In this document: positions 35,942 through 48,593 of the stretch, piece after piece
How positions within the stretch are numbered: position 1 is the first letter of the stretch
Layout: every line of letters begins with the position of its first letter
Assembly (NCBI GenBank): GCA_040881995.1
Contig: JBBECD010000204.1
Location: 1 to 64,000, forward strand
Length of the DNA stretch: 64,000 nucleotides
From: JAQCEJ01 sp040881995
GTDB lineage: Bacteria > Planctomycetota > Planctomycetia > Planctomycetales > Planctomycetaceae
Direction: 5' to 3'
Notes under the pieces: model-generated
Databases searched by the model: none
Seen by the model: the letters and a program-made list of their open reading frames with translations, nothing else
What the model was told of the DNA's origin: nothing
Position numbers and translations under genes: made by a program

Positions 35942-36493
35942 TCACGGCGACTTTGCGAAAATCAGCATCGGCTCGCCGGTGAGCGGATTTTTGCGTTCGA
36001 TCCCGACGATCCGCCAATCGTTGTTTTCCTTGCGCCAGGTGAGCAGCCAGCGCGTGGGCTGTCGGCCGACGTCGCCGAAACCGATGACGTCCAAATCGGC
36101 GTTGGCGCGGAAATCGGACGTCGCCTCGTTGTTTCCCGCGGCCATTTTCACCTCCAGCGCCGTGATGCGCACGTCGCTGGTGACCGTCACCATTTCGGCG
36201 GCGGTGTAGACGAGCCCCTTGAGCTTGAGTTCGGCGGGATTCACCCATTTGATGACCCCTTCCACGTCGCCATGACGAAAATCGTTCGCCATCGCGACGA
36301 CGGCGGCTTCGATTTTTTCGCTCTCGCTCTCGACGAACTGATCCCAAAGCACGAATAACGGCGAGATTGCCACCGAGGCCAGCGCAAAGTACAAGAATTT
36401 CCGCCGCTGATTCGAACCATAGGCGAGCAGACAGGAGAGCGCAACCAGTCCGCAGAGCACGATTCCGGGCCAGGACGTTTCAGAGAAAATCAT
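35942..36493 (-). CDS. Membrane protein with NTF2-like domain, unknown
   Basis: From MIFSETS (36493, with GGGAGAACGGAA before it), the 183-residue product has two N-terminal membrane helices (IVLCGLVALSCLLAY, FLYFALASVAISPLFVLW). A soluble domain follows that looks like an NTF2/SnoaL cone (VESESEKIEAAVVAMANDFR, HGDVEGVIKWV, and RWLLTWRKENNDWRIVGIER near the end). It is convergent with pgsA, 21 bases apart. Role unknown. Confidence 0.7.
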   Translation of the reverse strand: MIFSETSWPGIVLCGLVALSCLLAYGSNQRRKFLYFALASVAISPLFVLWDQFVESESEKIEAAVVAMANDFRHGDVEGVIKWVNPAELKLKGLVYTAAEMVTVTSDVRITALEVKMAAGNNEATSDFRANADLDVIGFGDVGRQPTRWLLTWRKENNDWRIVGIERKNPLTGEPMLIFAKSP

Positions 36494-36803
36494 TTCCGTT
36501 CTCCCGTAAGAGGCGTAAGCCCCGCTCCGTGGAAGCACCGGGCGCCTCAGCAGAAGGGCATCATACCACGAAATGTTCAGCGCGAAGGATGATGAAAAGG
36601 ACGGAGGCAAGGATCGGGATCGGCTCGAAAAATGAAAGGTTCGAACCCTGACGGAAATGAGAGCGGGAAATGACGATGTGCCTGCAACGGTTTACGGGGG
36701 AATGCGACAACCGAAAAAAAAGTAAAAACGGCTGCATTCGTCTCTATTACGAGCAGAACCGAGACAGCGTTGGAAAAAATCGAATTTCCGGCGGACTGCA
36801 CAA

Positions 36804-38030
36804 TTATACCAACCGGCGGCCGTGCACGAACAGTCCCTCGACCGAGCCGGGAAACGTCACCCCTTCGAACGGCGACCAGCCGCATTTGGTCTTCAGATCG
36901 TCCCGCCGCACGAGCGTCGGTTTTTGCAAATTGAGCACCGTCAGCGACGCGGTGTAACCCGCGGCGAGCCGGCCGAATTTTCGCGGCGCGGCATAGGGAT
37001 TGACGAACGTTCCCGGATTCTCGCAGCAAAACCTCGCCGCCTGTTGCGGCGTGAATTGCTGCTCGGCGAGCAGCCACGTCACGAACGGACCGTACGTATC
37101 GAGATGCGGCTGCCCCGAGACTCCTTTCGCTTTCTCGGTGAGCGTGTGGGGCGCGTGATCGGTCGCCAGGTAATCGAGCGTGCCGTCGCGCAGCGCGTCG
37201 ATCATCGCCAGCCGGTCGTTTAGACTTCGGAGCGGGGGATTCATCTGCATCAGTTGCCGGTTGGCGTCGGTGACTTGCGTGAGGTCATAATACAAATGAT
37301 GCGGCGTGACTTCGCACGTGACGGGGAGTCCCTTCCGTTTTGCCTCGCGGATCAGCGGCAATCCCTCGCCGACCGAATAGTGACACAGTTTCCCGCGGAG
37401 TTCGTATTTCTCGATCATCGCGAGGGCGAACTTCGTCGCGGAGAGCTCGCACTCCGGCGGCCGGCGCTCTTCGTGCTTTTCCGCCTGACGATGCCGTTCG
37501 AGCAGCTCCGGGTCTTCGCAGTGAAAGCTGACGTCGCAGCCGCGGTAATGGGAGAGCGTTTCGTCCAGCTCGGCGAGAGTCGAGAAGAACAGTTTGCCGA
37601 CGCTCGGCCCCATGTACGCTTTATACGGGACCGGTTTCGATAGCGGACGCGTCCCCGGACCGATGCCGGCGTATAACGTCACATCGATCGGCACGTTACG
37701 CCCGGCGAGCACCTGCTGTTTCTCGGCGTAGGAACGATCGTCGACCGGAGCTCTGGGATTATTCGGCATGTCGGCGACGTGCACCACACCGCCGTGCACC
37801 GCGGCCTGTCCCGCCGTCAGCAGGTCTTCCTTGTAGTTCTCTTCACCGCTGGCGTCGTCGCGGGCGTGGATGTGAATGTCTCCCATGCCGGCGAAAATCA
37901 GACAGTCGTCACCAAACGTGACGTCGGGCGCGCCCAGATCGCGGCCGGCTTCGACGATCGTCTCTCCTTCGATCCGCAATTGCCCGGCGGCGACCTGTTC
38001 GGCGTTGACGAGTTGTCCGGCGATGATCAT
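36804..38030 (-). CDS. pyrC: Dihydroorotase
   Basis: The 408-residue amidohydrolase has the metal-binding DIHIHARD (His-x-His), YKAYMGPSVG with the lysine expected to be carboxylated, VTPHHLYYD with a metal His, and ATDHAPHTLTEK with the catalytic Asp. It closes carbamoyl-aspartate to dihydroorotate, step three of pyrimidine synthesis. The insertion SFHCEDPELLERH is typical. There is no adjacent pyr gene in this part of the window. The 310 bp before its 3' end (36494-36803) contain no recognisable gene. Confidence 0.9.
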   Translation of the reverse strand: MIIAGQLVNAEQVAAGQLRIEGETIVEAGRDLGAPDVTFGDDCLIFAGMGDIHIHARDDASGEENYKEDLLTAGQAAVHGGVVHVADMPNNPRAPVDDRSYAEKQQVLAGRNVPIDVTLYAGIGPGTRPLSKPVPYKAYMGPSVGKLFFSTLAELDETLSHYRGCDVSFHCEDPELLERHRQAEKHEERRPPECELSATKFALAMIEKYELRGKLCHYSVGEGLPLIREAKRKGLPVTCEVTPHHLYYDLTQVTDANRQLMQMNPPLRSLNDRLAMIDALRDGTLDYLATDHAPHTLTEKAKGVSGQPHLDTYGPFVTWLLAEQQFTPQQAARFCCENPGTFVNPYAAPRKFGRLAAGYTASLTVLNLQKPTLVRRDDLKTKCGWSPFEGVTFPGSVEGLFVHGRRLV

Positions 38031-38125
38031 TCTATTCCCTTTTCAGTTCGGCAGGTTTTGAAGAGAAAGATGAAGGCGGAAGGATGAGTCAGAGAAGACG
38101 ATCATCGCATTTTTCTGACTCATCC

Positions 38126-38200
38126 CTCATCAAAGTGCCCTCACCCGGCCGCGAGNNNNNNNNNNGGCCGACCTCTCCCGGAGGGAGAGGTGTGGATGCC
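38126..38200. repeat. Dispersed inverted-repeat element interrupted by an assembly gap
   Basis: The same ccctcacccggc / cctctccc...ggagaggtg element as at 8030-8169. Ten N at 38156-38165 sit in its loop, so the assembler probably failed on the hairpin. The gene-free interval 38031-38335 contains little else. Confidence 0.8.
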
Positions 38201-38335
38201 CCTCATCCCTCAGACATGATTTTTAGCGATCAACGTGAAACATGTCATCCCCTCCCGTTGAAATCGTACGAAAACCTGCATAGGCTAATGACGTGTTAAC
38301 AGCTTCGACAAACCACTTCAACGGATGAGGTCACC

Positions 38336-40531
38336 ATGCCACGGGGACGAATCTCGGAAATGAACGACGAACAAAACCGACACCGGCTGATGCGGAACAC
38401 CGCCCGGCGACTCATCGTCGGCGCGATGCTGGTGTGTTTCACGGGTTTGATGTCGGCGTATGCCGACGATGCGCCGATCGGGCGCGTGTTGCCGGCGGAC
38501 GCCAAACCCGCCGATGCCCGGCTGGCGAAACTCCGTGAACTGGGCGATAAAGTGCATCCGTGGGCTCCGCCCGAAACCAAAACCGAATGGGAACAGCAAG
38601 CCGAACAAATCCGTCAACGATTGCTCGTCAGTAACGGCCTCTGGCCGATGTGGCCGAAAACCGAACTCACTCCGGTCGTTCACGGTAAGATCGACCGGGG
38701 CGATTACACCGTCGAAAAGGTCTTTTTTGCCAGTCTTTCCGGACATTACGTCACGGGAAGTCTGTATCGTCCCAAGAACGCCGAAGAAAAACACCCGGCG
38801 GTGTTGTCTCCGCACGGCCATTGGCCGAACGGACGGTTCTACGATTCGGGAGATCAATATCTCGCGCAGTTGACGCAGGGAGCCGAAGAACACGCAGCGG
38901 GAGCCCATTATCCGCTGCAGGCCCGCATGGTGTCGCTGGCGCGGATGGGCTGCGTCGTCTTTCATTACGACATGGTCGGTTACGCCGACAGCCGGACGAT
39001 CACGCACCGCGAAGGGTTCACCGATCTTGAAGCGGCGCTTAAGATGCAGAATTTCATGGGACTGCAGACGTTCAATTCGATGCGGGCGCTCGATTTTCTG
39101 CTTTCGCTTCCCGACGTCGATACCAGCCGGGTCGGCGTAACCGGAGCGAGCGGCGGCGGGACGCAGACGTTTATGCTGTGCGCCCTCGATGACCGCCCGA
39201 CGGCCGCTTTTCCCGCGGTGATGGTCTCGACCGATATGCAAGGGGGCTGCATCTGCGAGAATGCCGAATATCTGCGCATCGGCATCAACAACATTTCGAT
39301 CGCCGCGCTGTTCGCGCCGAAACCGATGGCCCTCAGCGGTGCGAATGACTGGACGATAAATATCGAGACGTCCGGACTTCCCGAACTCAAGCAGGTCTAC
39401 GACTATTACGGCGTCCCCGAACTGGTCGATGCGAAATGCTTCCCGCAGTTCGGCCACAACTACAATCAGGTCTCCCGCGAGATGATGTATGCGTGGTTCA
39501 ACCAGCATCTGGAACTCGGCCAGCCCAACGAACCGCACGAGCAGGATTTCTGGCCGATCGATCCGAAAGAATTGAGCGTCTTTGACGCCGAGCATCCGCT
39601 TCCCTCTGATTCGACCGACGCCGCCGGGGTGAGAAAGTACCTCACGAAAGTCGCCGCCGATCAGTTTCAGTCGTTGTTGCCGAAGACCTCGAGCGACGTC
39701 GCCCACTATCAAGAGCAGGTCTCCGTTGCGGCTCGCGTGATGCTCGACGACGGCGTGCCCGCCGCGGAGCAGATCGAAAAGGACGAAACGTCGCAGGAAC
39801 TGTCGCCTCAGTTGTCGCTCATTAAAGGGACCATGGGGCGAACCGGCGCCGGCGAACAAATTCCCTATACTGTCCTGCTCCCGGAGAATTTCAGCGGCAC
39901 GGCGGTGCTGTGGTTCGACACCGCGGGCAAACGGCATCTGTTTGACGACGACGGCAAACCGATCGCCGCCGTGCAAAAGCTGCTCGACGAGGGTCATGCC
40001 GTCGCCTCCGCCGACGTGTTCATGACGGGAGAGTATCTGACCGACGGACAGGACGCCGCGAAGCAACCGGTCAACGAACAGTATCAGGGCTATACGTTCG
40101 GTTACAACAAGCCGTGGTTGTCGCAGCGTGTGCGCGATATTCTCACGATGGTCGGCGCGGCGGTGCATCATCCCGACGTCAAGCACGTGCATTTGGTAGG
40201 AACCGGAGATGCGGGCGTCTGGACTTTGCTGGCCCGAGCCTTGGCGCAGGACGCCGTTGCCAAAACGATCGTCGACGCCAATGGCTTCGCGTTCGGCAAC
40301 GTCGCTTCGGCAGCCGACGCGAACTTCCTCCCCGGCGCTCTCAAATACGGCGGCATCGGTGGACTCGCGGCGCTTGCGGCCCCGGCTCCGCTTTACATCA
40401 CCCAGGGAGAAAAAATTCCCGAGGGAGAACGTCAGCCGCTCGAACAGGTATATAAAGCCGCCGGCGGGAAACTGACGATGGACGGCAAACCGCTCACGTC
40501 AGATCAAGTGGCAAAGCTGTTGTTGCAGTAG
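38336..40531 (+). CDS. Secreted double alpha/beta hydrolase, acetyl-xylan-esterase-like
   Basis: The 731-residue protein is exported: basic start, then RRLIVGAMLVCFTGLMSAYA. Residues 60-400 form an alpha/beta hydrolase related to planctomycete acetyl xylan esterases, with HPAVLSPHGHWPNG (oxyanion region), VGVTGASGGGTQTFML (GxSxG nucleophile) and CFPQFGHNYN (possible catalytic His). Residues 500-731 look like a second hydrolase fold in which the nucleophile elbow reads VGTGDAGVWTLL, with Asp in place of Ser, so this half is probably inactive. The ATG at 38336 follows gatgaggtcacc. A sugar ester is the likely substrate, by family analogy only. Confidence 0.82.
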   Translation: MPRGRISEMNDEQNRHRLMRNTARRLIVGAMLVCFTGLMSAYADDAPIGRVLPADAKPADARLAKLRELGDKVHPWAPPETKTEWEQQAEQIRQRLLVSNGLWPMWPKTELTPVVHGKIDRGDYTVEKVFFASLSGHYVTGSLYRPKNAEEKHPAVLSPHGHWPNGRFYDSGDQYLAQLTQGAEEHAAGAHYPLQARMVSLARMGCVVFHYDMVGYADSRTITHREGFTDLEAALKMQNFMGLQTFNSMRALDFLLSLPDVDTSRVGVTGASGGGTQTFMLCALDDRPTAAFPAVMVSTDMQGGCICENAEYLRIGINNISIAALFAPKPMALSGANDWTINIETSGLPELKQVYDYYGVPELVDAKCFPQFGHNYNQVSREMMYAWFNQHLELGQPNEPHEQDFWPIDPKELSVFDAEHPLPSDSTDAAGVRKYLTKVAADQFQSLLPKTSSDVAHYQEQVSVAARVMLDDGVPAAEQIEKDETSQELSPQLSLIKGTMGRTGAGEQIPYTVLLPENFSGTAVLWFDTAGKRHLFDDDGKPIAAVQKLLDEGHAVASADVFMTGEYLTDGQDAAKQPVNEQYQGYTFGYNKPWLSQRVRDILTMVGAAVHHPDVKHVHLVGTGDAGVWTLLARALAQDAVAKTIVDANGFAFGNVASAADANFLPGALKYGGIGGLAALAAPAPLYITQGEKIPEGERQPLEQVYKAAGGKLTMDGKPLTSDQVAKLLLQ

Positions 40532-40553
40532 GTCGTTGAGCACGAAGATGCAA

Positions 40554-40593
40554 ACAGAGGGACGTACCAGTTTTGGCACGTCCCTCTGTCTTT
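40554..40593 (+). terminator. Hairpin terminator after the esterase gene
   Basis: acagagggacgt (40554-40565) pairs perfectly with acgtccctctgt (40578-40589), followed by cttta. It is 23 bases after the stop codon. Confidence 0.6.
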
Positions 40594-40612
40594 ATGGTAA
40601 CCCGAACTTTAT

Positions 40613-40690
40613 GGTAACCCGAAGCGTCAGCGAGGAGCTTGTTGGCGATCGAGTTCGCACCAGAACTCCCTCGCTGACGCTTCGGGTTAC
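40613..40690. repeat. Dispersed gtaacccgaagcgtcagcga inverted repeat
   Basis: The arm starting ggtaacccgaagcgtcagcg (40613-40635) is mirrored by its reverse complement at 40668-40690. A partial extra copy, tatggtaacccgaa, precedes it. Non-coding dispersed element. Confidence 0.75.
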
Positions 40691-40713
40691 TATTCTTCGA
40701 ACGGCGAGCACTC

Positions 40714-41037
40714 TTACCAGCCGAGCGACATGTTCGTTTCGATGGCCCGCTGGGCTTCGTGCAGGTCGACGCCGGTGTCGAGCATGTACAATCTGATCGC
40801 GTGCAGCTTGTCGCCGTGAGCGCGGGCGAGGCAGTCGCGGGCGGTGTCGCACGGCTCGACCGAACCGTCGAGTCCCAAAAGCCGCTTCGAAATCACCCAG
40901 ATGTCGCGGGGACGCTTGGTGATCCGCACGATGTCTTCGTCGGGATAATGTTCCTTGGCCAGAGCTTGAGCCGCCGTGTTCGAATCGGCCCAACCCACCA
41001 TGATATGCGCGTTTGTTTCAATCTCGAAAAGAGGCAT
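40714..41037 (-). CDS. Small protein with L7/L12-like C-terminal helices
   Basis: Starting at ATG 41037 behind GAGGTGAATTG, this 107-residue protein begins MPLFEIETNAHIMVGWAD, a short beta-hairpin region. It ends HAIRLYMLDTGVDLHEAQRA, which resembles the helix-turn-helix of the ribosomal L7/L12 C-terminal domain (the KIxxIKxYRxxTGxxLKEAK pattern). It is not ribosomal L12 itself. A cysteine pair (PCDTARDC) lies between the two parts. No operon partner is near; role unknown. Confidence 0.65.
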   Translation of the reverse strand: MPLFEIETNAHIMVGWADSNTAAQALAKEHYPDEDIVRITKRPRDIWVISKRLLGLDGSVEPCDTARDCLARAHGDKLHAIRLYMLDTGVDLHEAQRAIETNMSLGW

Positions 41038-41343
41038 CAATTCACCTCATCCTGAAAAAATGGTTTTAATGGCGATCCATTCTGGTGGAGAAACAAGGGA
41101 CGGGCGTGAGAAATCCTGGAATTGTATCCAGTCGCCGCGACCCATATGAATTCCCCATGAACGTTCGGTGAATCTCGGCTTCATTCCTGCTGTCGATCCA
41201 TCTGGCTCGATCGAATCGTCGGAGGAGCAAATGGATTATAGTCGAATTGACCAAAACGGGTCCAGAAAGGCTAGGGGAATTTCGTCAAATCTTTTCAGGA
41301 GTTTTTGTGATGAACGAATGAAACGAATTCAAAAGTGTTGTCG
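41038..41343. other. Gene-free interval
   Basis: 306 bp between the small L7/L12-like gene and the 3' end of tsaB. No repeat or gene was recognised. Confidence 0.5.
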
Positions 41344-42051
41344 TCATTCCTTCGCGGCGAATGGAGTGCGCGGGAACGCCGGGTTTTCCTCGGCGGCTGG
41401 CCGGCGCAGATAAAACGGAACCAGCGTTTTCCAGTCGTCGACATGACCCTGCGACAACTCCCACTCTCCCCATCGGGCGATCCATTCGGCGTGCGGCTTC
41501 GCCATCGCTGCATCGAGGACGCACATTCCTCTTTGTCGAAGTTCGTCGTCGAAGAGCAAACTCGCCGGGCCGGTGACGGTTTCGCCTTCGGTTCGCTGCG
41601 ACAGCCAAGCGGACCGAGGCTGGATGGTCACGTCCCTGATTCGCTGCCAGACACCGGATTCGTCGCGAGCATATTCTCCGATGAATAGATCGCCGCGAAG
41701 GGCGTCGCCGATAATGAAAAGATGAGCGACGTCAGCGGGAGCATTACTCGCGATGGCCCGGAACGTGTCGACGCCGATCAAGCGGCAACCGGTCACGTAG
41801 GCCCATGTCTTCGCGCACATCACGCCGACGCGCAGCCCGGTGAAACTCCCCGGTCCGAGACTGACGGCGATGGCGTCGATCTGCCGCGGCGTGAGATCGA
41901 ATTCCTTCAGCCGGCGATCGAGTTCGCCAATCAATGTCTGCGCATGCCGTCGCCCCGGCTGAGCCAAGTCCCATTCGCCGAGCAGCTTGCCCGAGGCGAG
42001 CAACGCGAGACTGCCTGGGGATTCCGAGGTGTCGATAGCGAGGGTGTGCAT
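41344..42051 (-). CDS. tsaB: tRNA threonylcarbamoyladenosine synthesis protein TsaB
   Basis: The 234-residue protein begins MHTLAIDTSESPGSLALLAS, the ASKHA-fold start of TsaB, and has VSLGPGSFTGLRVGVMCAK, the TsaB signature loop. TsaB acts with TsaD and TsaE to place threonylcarbamoyl on A37 of ANN-decoding tRNAs; it is a non-catalytic dimerisation partner of TsaD. The start at 42051 is the first Met fitting the family. Its partner TsaE is encoded at 51152, about 9 kb away; TsaD is not in the window. Confidence 0.93.
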   Translation of the reverse strand: MHTLAIDTSESPGSLALLASGKLLGEWDLAQPGRRHAQTLIGELDRRLKEFDLTPRQIDAIAVSLGPGSFTGLRVGVMCAKTWAYVTGCRLIGVDTFRAIASNAPADVAHLFIIGDALRGDLFIGEYARDESGVWQRIRDVTIQPRSAWLSQRTEGETVTGPASLLFDDELRQRGMCVLDAAMAKPHAEWIARWGEWELSQGHVDDWKTLVPFYLRRPAAEENPAFPRTPFAAKE

Positions 42052-42187
42052 GGTTGGTCGTTGGTTCTTTTGCCGGATGAACGATGTCACTTATTTGAGA
42101 GGGGGGAGTGGGGGAGGGGGAGGAGACTTGGAGACAGGAAAAACGCTCCGCTACGAAGCCCTTCGAATCACGGGCTAACCATAATTG

Positions 42188-42241
42188 GTCTCCTTGTCTC
42201 CTTGTCTCCTTGTCTCCTTGTCTCCTTGTCTCCTTGTCTCC
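42188..42241. repeat. 8-bp tandem repeat gtctcctt
   Basis: About 6.7 head-to-tail copies of gtctcctt lie between tsaB and the PVC haem protein. A partially complementary ggagacttggagacagg lies at 42121. Likely prone to copy-number slippage. Confidence 0.9.
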
Positions 42242-42243
42242 AT

Positions 42244-45774
<3,531 letters not shown>

Positions 45775-45775
45775 C

Positions 45776-45973
45776 ACCCCTCGTTCCCAAGCTCCGCTTG
45801 GGAACGCACGTCTTCGAAGCTCCGCTTCGTTCTTCCTCAAATCTCCCGGCGAAAAAAATAAAGGCGAAGGCCCCTCGCTTGCGCTTCGGGCTAGTAAAGA
45901 AACGCTGGCGGGCAAGCCGCCAGTGGCACCCTTCTTCCCTCGGGCTCTTGTCTCTTGACTCTCGACTCTCGAC
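45776..45973. repeat. Repeat insertion between the SGNH and PVC genes
   Basis: cgttcccaagctccgcttgggaacg (45780-45804) and a tcttcgaagctccgcttcg palindrome are followed by gctagtaaagaaacgctggcgg-type repeat sequence. Similar pieces occur at 54590-54660. They separate two genes that are normally adjacent and may disturb the promoter or start of the PVC gene. Confidence 0.6.
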
Positions 45974-47233
45974 TCACTCATTATTCTCATCTCGCAAGAT
46001 TTCATATCGATGTTTAACCGGCTTACGGAGTTCGGCGATCTTTGCTTCCAACTCTTCAATCAGCGGATCGAACTGGGGCACTTCGACGGCGTTGTTGCCC
46101 TGTTCGTGCTTGCGGAAGCCGAACAGATACGTCACGTTCTGCGGCCGCCAGCGGTAAAAATAGAGGCGGTTTTTCTCGATGATGGCCTGTCGCAGTTTTT
46201 CGGTTTGGTCGAATTCGGGACCGGAATAAAACCAACAATTTTTGTTTTTCTCTTTGTCATCGAAAAAAGTATGGATCTCAGTTCCATCAATGTGCAGCGA
46301 GTATTCGCCGATTGGTAGGCCGGTCACTTCAACTACATGAGATCCGAATCCTTCCCGGGGAAGAGACATCCTCAGACGACCGTACAACGAGTCGAATCGT
46401 AAACCATTTGCCAGCGGTTCGACATTTTCGACGATTGTTTTGTTTGTTGTGACTGCGGAAAGGACTTTACCATCAGCATTGAGTTTCACGTGCCAAACGA
46501 AATATCGATCGTCCGTTGTGTCGCGGTCAGTATCGGAACCCAGTAAGAATTCACGAAATGGCGCTGCAATCCACCTATAACCTTCAGTTGAAAGATGAAT
46601 ACCGTTTTCGCACTTGACGTCTATATTGGCACTCAACTGTGAATAAAGGTCAACAAATTTGGCTTGATATTCGTCCGCGATTCGATGAATTGATTTCGAA
46701 TACAGTTTGAGATTTCGATTGTTGACCTCCGGATCGGGCAGGGATTGTGCATTCTCAACATGCGAATGCGGCGAGACGAGTACGAACACGGGATTCCCCG
46801 CCGCCGTCGACAAATCGTCGAGCAGCTTCCGATAATCCTGCTCGAACTGCGGCAAGCCTTTTTCACCGGCGAACGATTCGTTGTTGCCGTAGAACAGCAT
46901 GACGACCGTCGGCTTGCGTTCAGCCACCTGTTCCATCAGTCGTTGGTAGCCGACTTCCGGCGGGTCGAAGATGCCTCGCGATTCGGCGCGGATGGTGTCG
47001 CCGCTCCAGCCGAGATTGCGGAACGTGATGTGGCGATCGGGATAGTACGCGGTCAGAGCAGTTTCGATATACGATTCCCGCTGTTCGCGTTCGATAAACG
47101 TCCCGCCGATCATGACGACGCGGTCGCCGTCGACGAGTTCGAACGGCTGACGCACGTTACGCTCGGCGGCGAAGACGCCGGTTGCCGAAAAAAGCATCAG
47201 CGTGAGAGCAAGAAAGATTTTTGCAAGATTCAT
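45974..47233 (-). CDS. Secreted SGNH/GDSL-type hydrolase
   Basis: The 419-residue protein has a signal peptide (to VFAAE) and an SGNH-like domain. Block I reads VVMIGGTFIERE, so the usual Gly-Asp-Ser is Gly-Gly-Thr. The block-III-like YGNNESF keeps the Asn, and GIHLSTEGYRWIA carries the late His. This variant is common in planctomycete proteins encoded next to the PVC haem protein, as here. With Thr in the nucleophile position activity is uncertain; it may bind rather than cleave. The C-terminal 150 residues contain a propeller-like extra domain. Confidence 0.85.
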   Translation of the reverse strand: MNLAKIFLALTLMLFSATGVFAAERNVRQPFELVDGDRVVMIGGTFIEREQRESYIETALTAYYPDRHITFRNLGWSGDTIRAESRGIFDPPEVGYQRLMEQVAERKPTVVMLFYGNNESFAGEKGLPQFEQDYRKLLDDLSTAAGNPVFVLVSPHSHVENAQSLPDPEVNNRNLKLYSKSIHRIADEYQAKFVDLYSQLSANIDVKCENGIHLSTEGYRWIAAPFREFLLGSDTDRDTTDDRYFVWHVKLNADGKVLSAVTTNKTIVENVEPLANGLRFDSLYGRLRMSLPREGFGSHVVEVTGLPIGEYSLHIDGTEIHTFFDDKEKNKNCWFYSGPEFDQTEKLRQAIIEKNRLYFYRWRPQNVTYLFGFRKHEQGNNAVEVPQFDPLIEELEAKIAELRKPVKHRYEILRDENNE

Positions 47234-47399
47234 AGGTGGTCTGCCTGATTCGCGAACTCGCGAGAGGTTTCCGCGAGACTCTATTTTTCAGCCGTGTTCC
47301 GTTATGATGACACATTCGCCGTGCAAATTAAACGGACTAGCGTTTTTCGACACCTTGCAGAATAACAACGTCCCTCATGGGAGCAAAGCGAGACCGATC

Positions 47400-48458
47400 A
47401 TGCCGACGTTTTCGAGCGATGCGATTCTGGAAATGGCCCGCCGCGTGCTTGTGGGACTCGGCCTGCGGCCCGATGACGCCGTCATCGTGGCGCACGAACT
47501 GCGCGACGCCAACCTCGTCGGGCACGACAGCCACGGCGTGATGCGGCTGATGCAATACGCCGGGTCGATCCGCGACGGACACATGCGGCCGGAAAGCCAA
47601 AGCGTCGTCCTCACCGAGACGCCGAGCTGGGCGCTGCTGGATGGGCAGTTTCAGTTTGGCCAAGTGACGATGACGCACGCATTGCGGCTCGGCATCGACA
47701 AAGCGAAAAAAACCGGCACGGCGACGGTGCTCGTCCGCAACTGCAATCACGTCGGCCGGCTGGGTTCGTACACCGAGCGAGCCGCTCAGCAGGGATTTTT
47801 CTGTCTGATGTGCGTCAACGCTCCGGGACCGGGAGGGGTGGCTCCGTACGGCGGATTGGATCGCATTCTGGGGACGAATCCGATTTCGATGGCGGCTCCG
47901 TATGGCGAAACGCAGTTCGTGCTCGACATGACGACGAGCATGGTCGCCGAGGGGAAGGTCCGCGTCGCTTTCCAAAAGGGGGAACCGATTCCAGCGGGTT
48001 GGATCATCGACGCGAACGGCAAGCCGACGACGAATCCCGCCGATTTGTACGGCGATCCGCCAGGAAGTCCCCCCGGAGCGCTGTTGCCGCTCGGGGGCGA
48101 ACTCGGTTTCAAAGGATTCGGACTGTCGGTGATGATCGATCTGCTGGCGGGGATTGTTTCCGGCAGCGGGATTATGCGCGACGACCTGCCGCGCGGGGCG
48201 AACGGGATTTGGCTCTATCTACTGGATATCAAAGCGGTCATCCCCCCCGAGGAATACGACAGGTGGATCGAAAAGTACGTCGCGGGAATCAAAAACTCGC
48301 GAAGACAACCGGGCGTGACGGAAATCCTGATGCCCGGTGAAATCGAACAACGGCGGAAAGCCCAACGGCTGCAAGACGGCGTGTCGCTTCCCGAGGAGAC
48401 CTGGCGACAGATCAATGAACTGGCCAAGTCGGTCGGTGTGAAACTGGATGACCTGTGA
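47400..48458 (+). CDS. Ldh family (malate/L-lactate/ureidoglycolate) dehydrogenase
   Basis: The 352-residue protein fits the Ldh/MDH type-2 NAD(P)-dependent oxidoreductases: HDSHGVMRLMQY near residue 45 with the catalytic-site His, RNCNHVGRLGSYTERAAQQG, the NAD-binding GTNPISMAAPYG, and GFGLSVMIDLLAGIVSGSG. The family reduces 2-keto acids such as oxaloacetate, pyruvate or oxalurate, and which one cannot be told. The ATG at 47400 agrees with the family N-terminus (FSSDAILEMARRVLVGLG). It is divergent from the SGNH gene. Confidence 0.9.
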   Translation: MPTFSSDAILEMARRVLVGLGLRPDDAVIVAHELRDANLVGHDSHGVMRLMQYAGSIRDGHMRPESQSVVLTETPSWALLDGQFQFGQVTMTHALRLGIDKAKKTGTATVLVRNCNHVGRLGSYTERAAQQGFFCLMCVNAPGPGGVAPYGGLDRILGTNPISMAAPYGETQFVLDMTTSMVAEGKVRVAFQKGEPIPAGWIIDANGKPTTNPADLYGDPPGSPPGALLPLGGELGFKGFGLSVMIDLLAGIVSGSGIMRDDLPRGANGIWLYLLDIKAVIPPEEYDRWIEKYVAGIKNSRRQPGVTEILMPGEIEQRRKAQRLQDGVSLPEETWRQINELAKSVGVKLDDL

Positions 48459-48593
48459 GTGTAGATAAGGAAAACGGGCGTTCGCAGACTGGCAACCGGA
48501 CGAAGAATGTGTTAAAGAATTTGCATCCGGCGAGCCGTTTTTTGTGGATTGCCGATCGTTGAGTGTCAATTTGAAATTCGGGAGCGTAGAAGC

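Noticed and set aside
36630..36655. ggttcgaaccc resembling a tRNA T-loop
   Set aside because: No acceptor stem, D-arm or anticodon arm could be folded around it on either strand.
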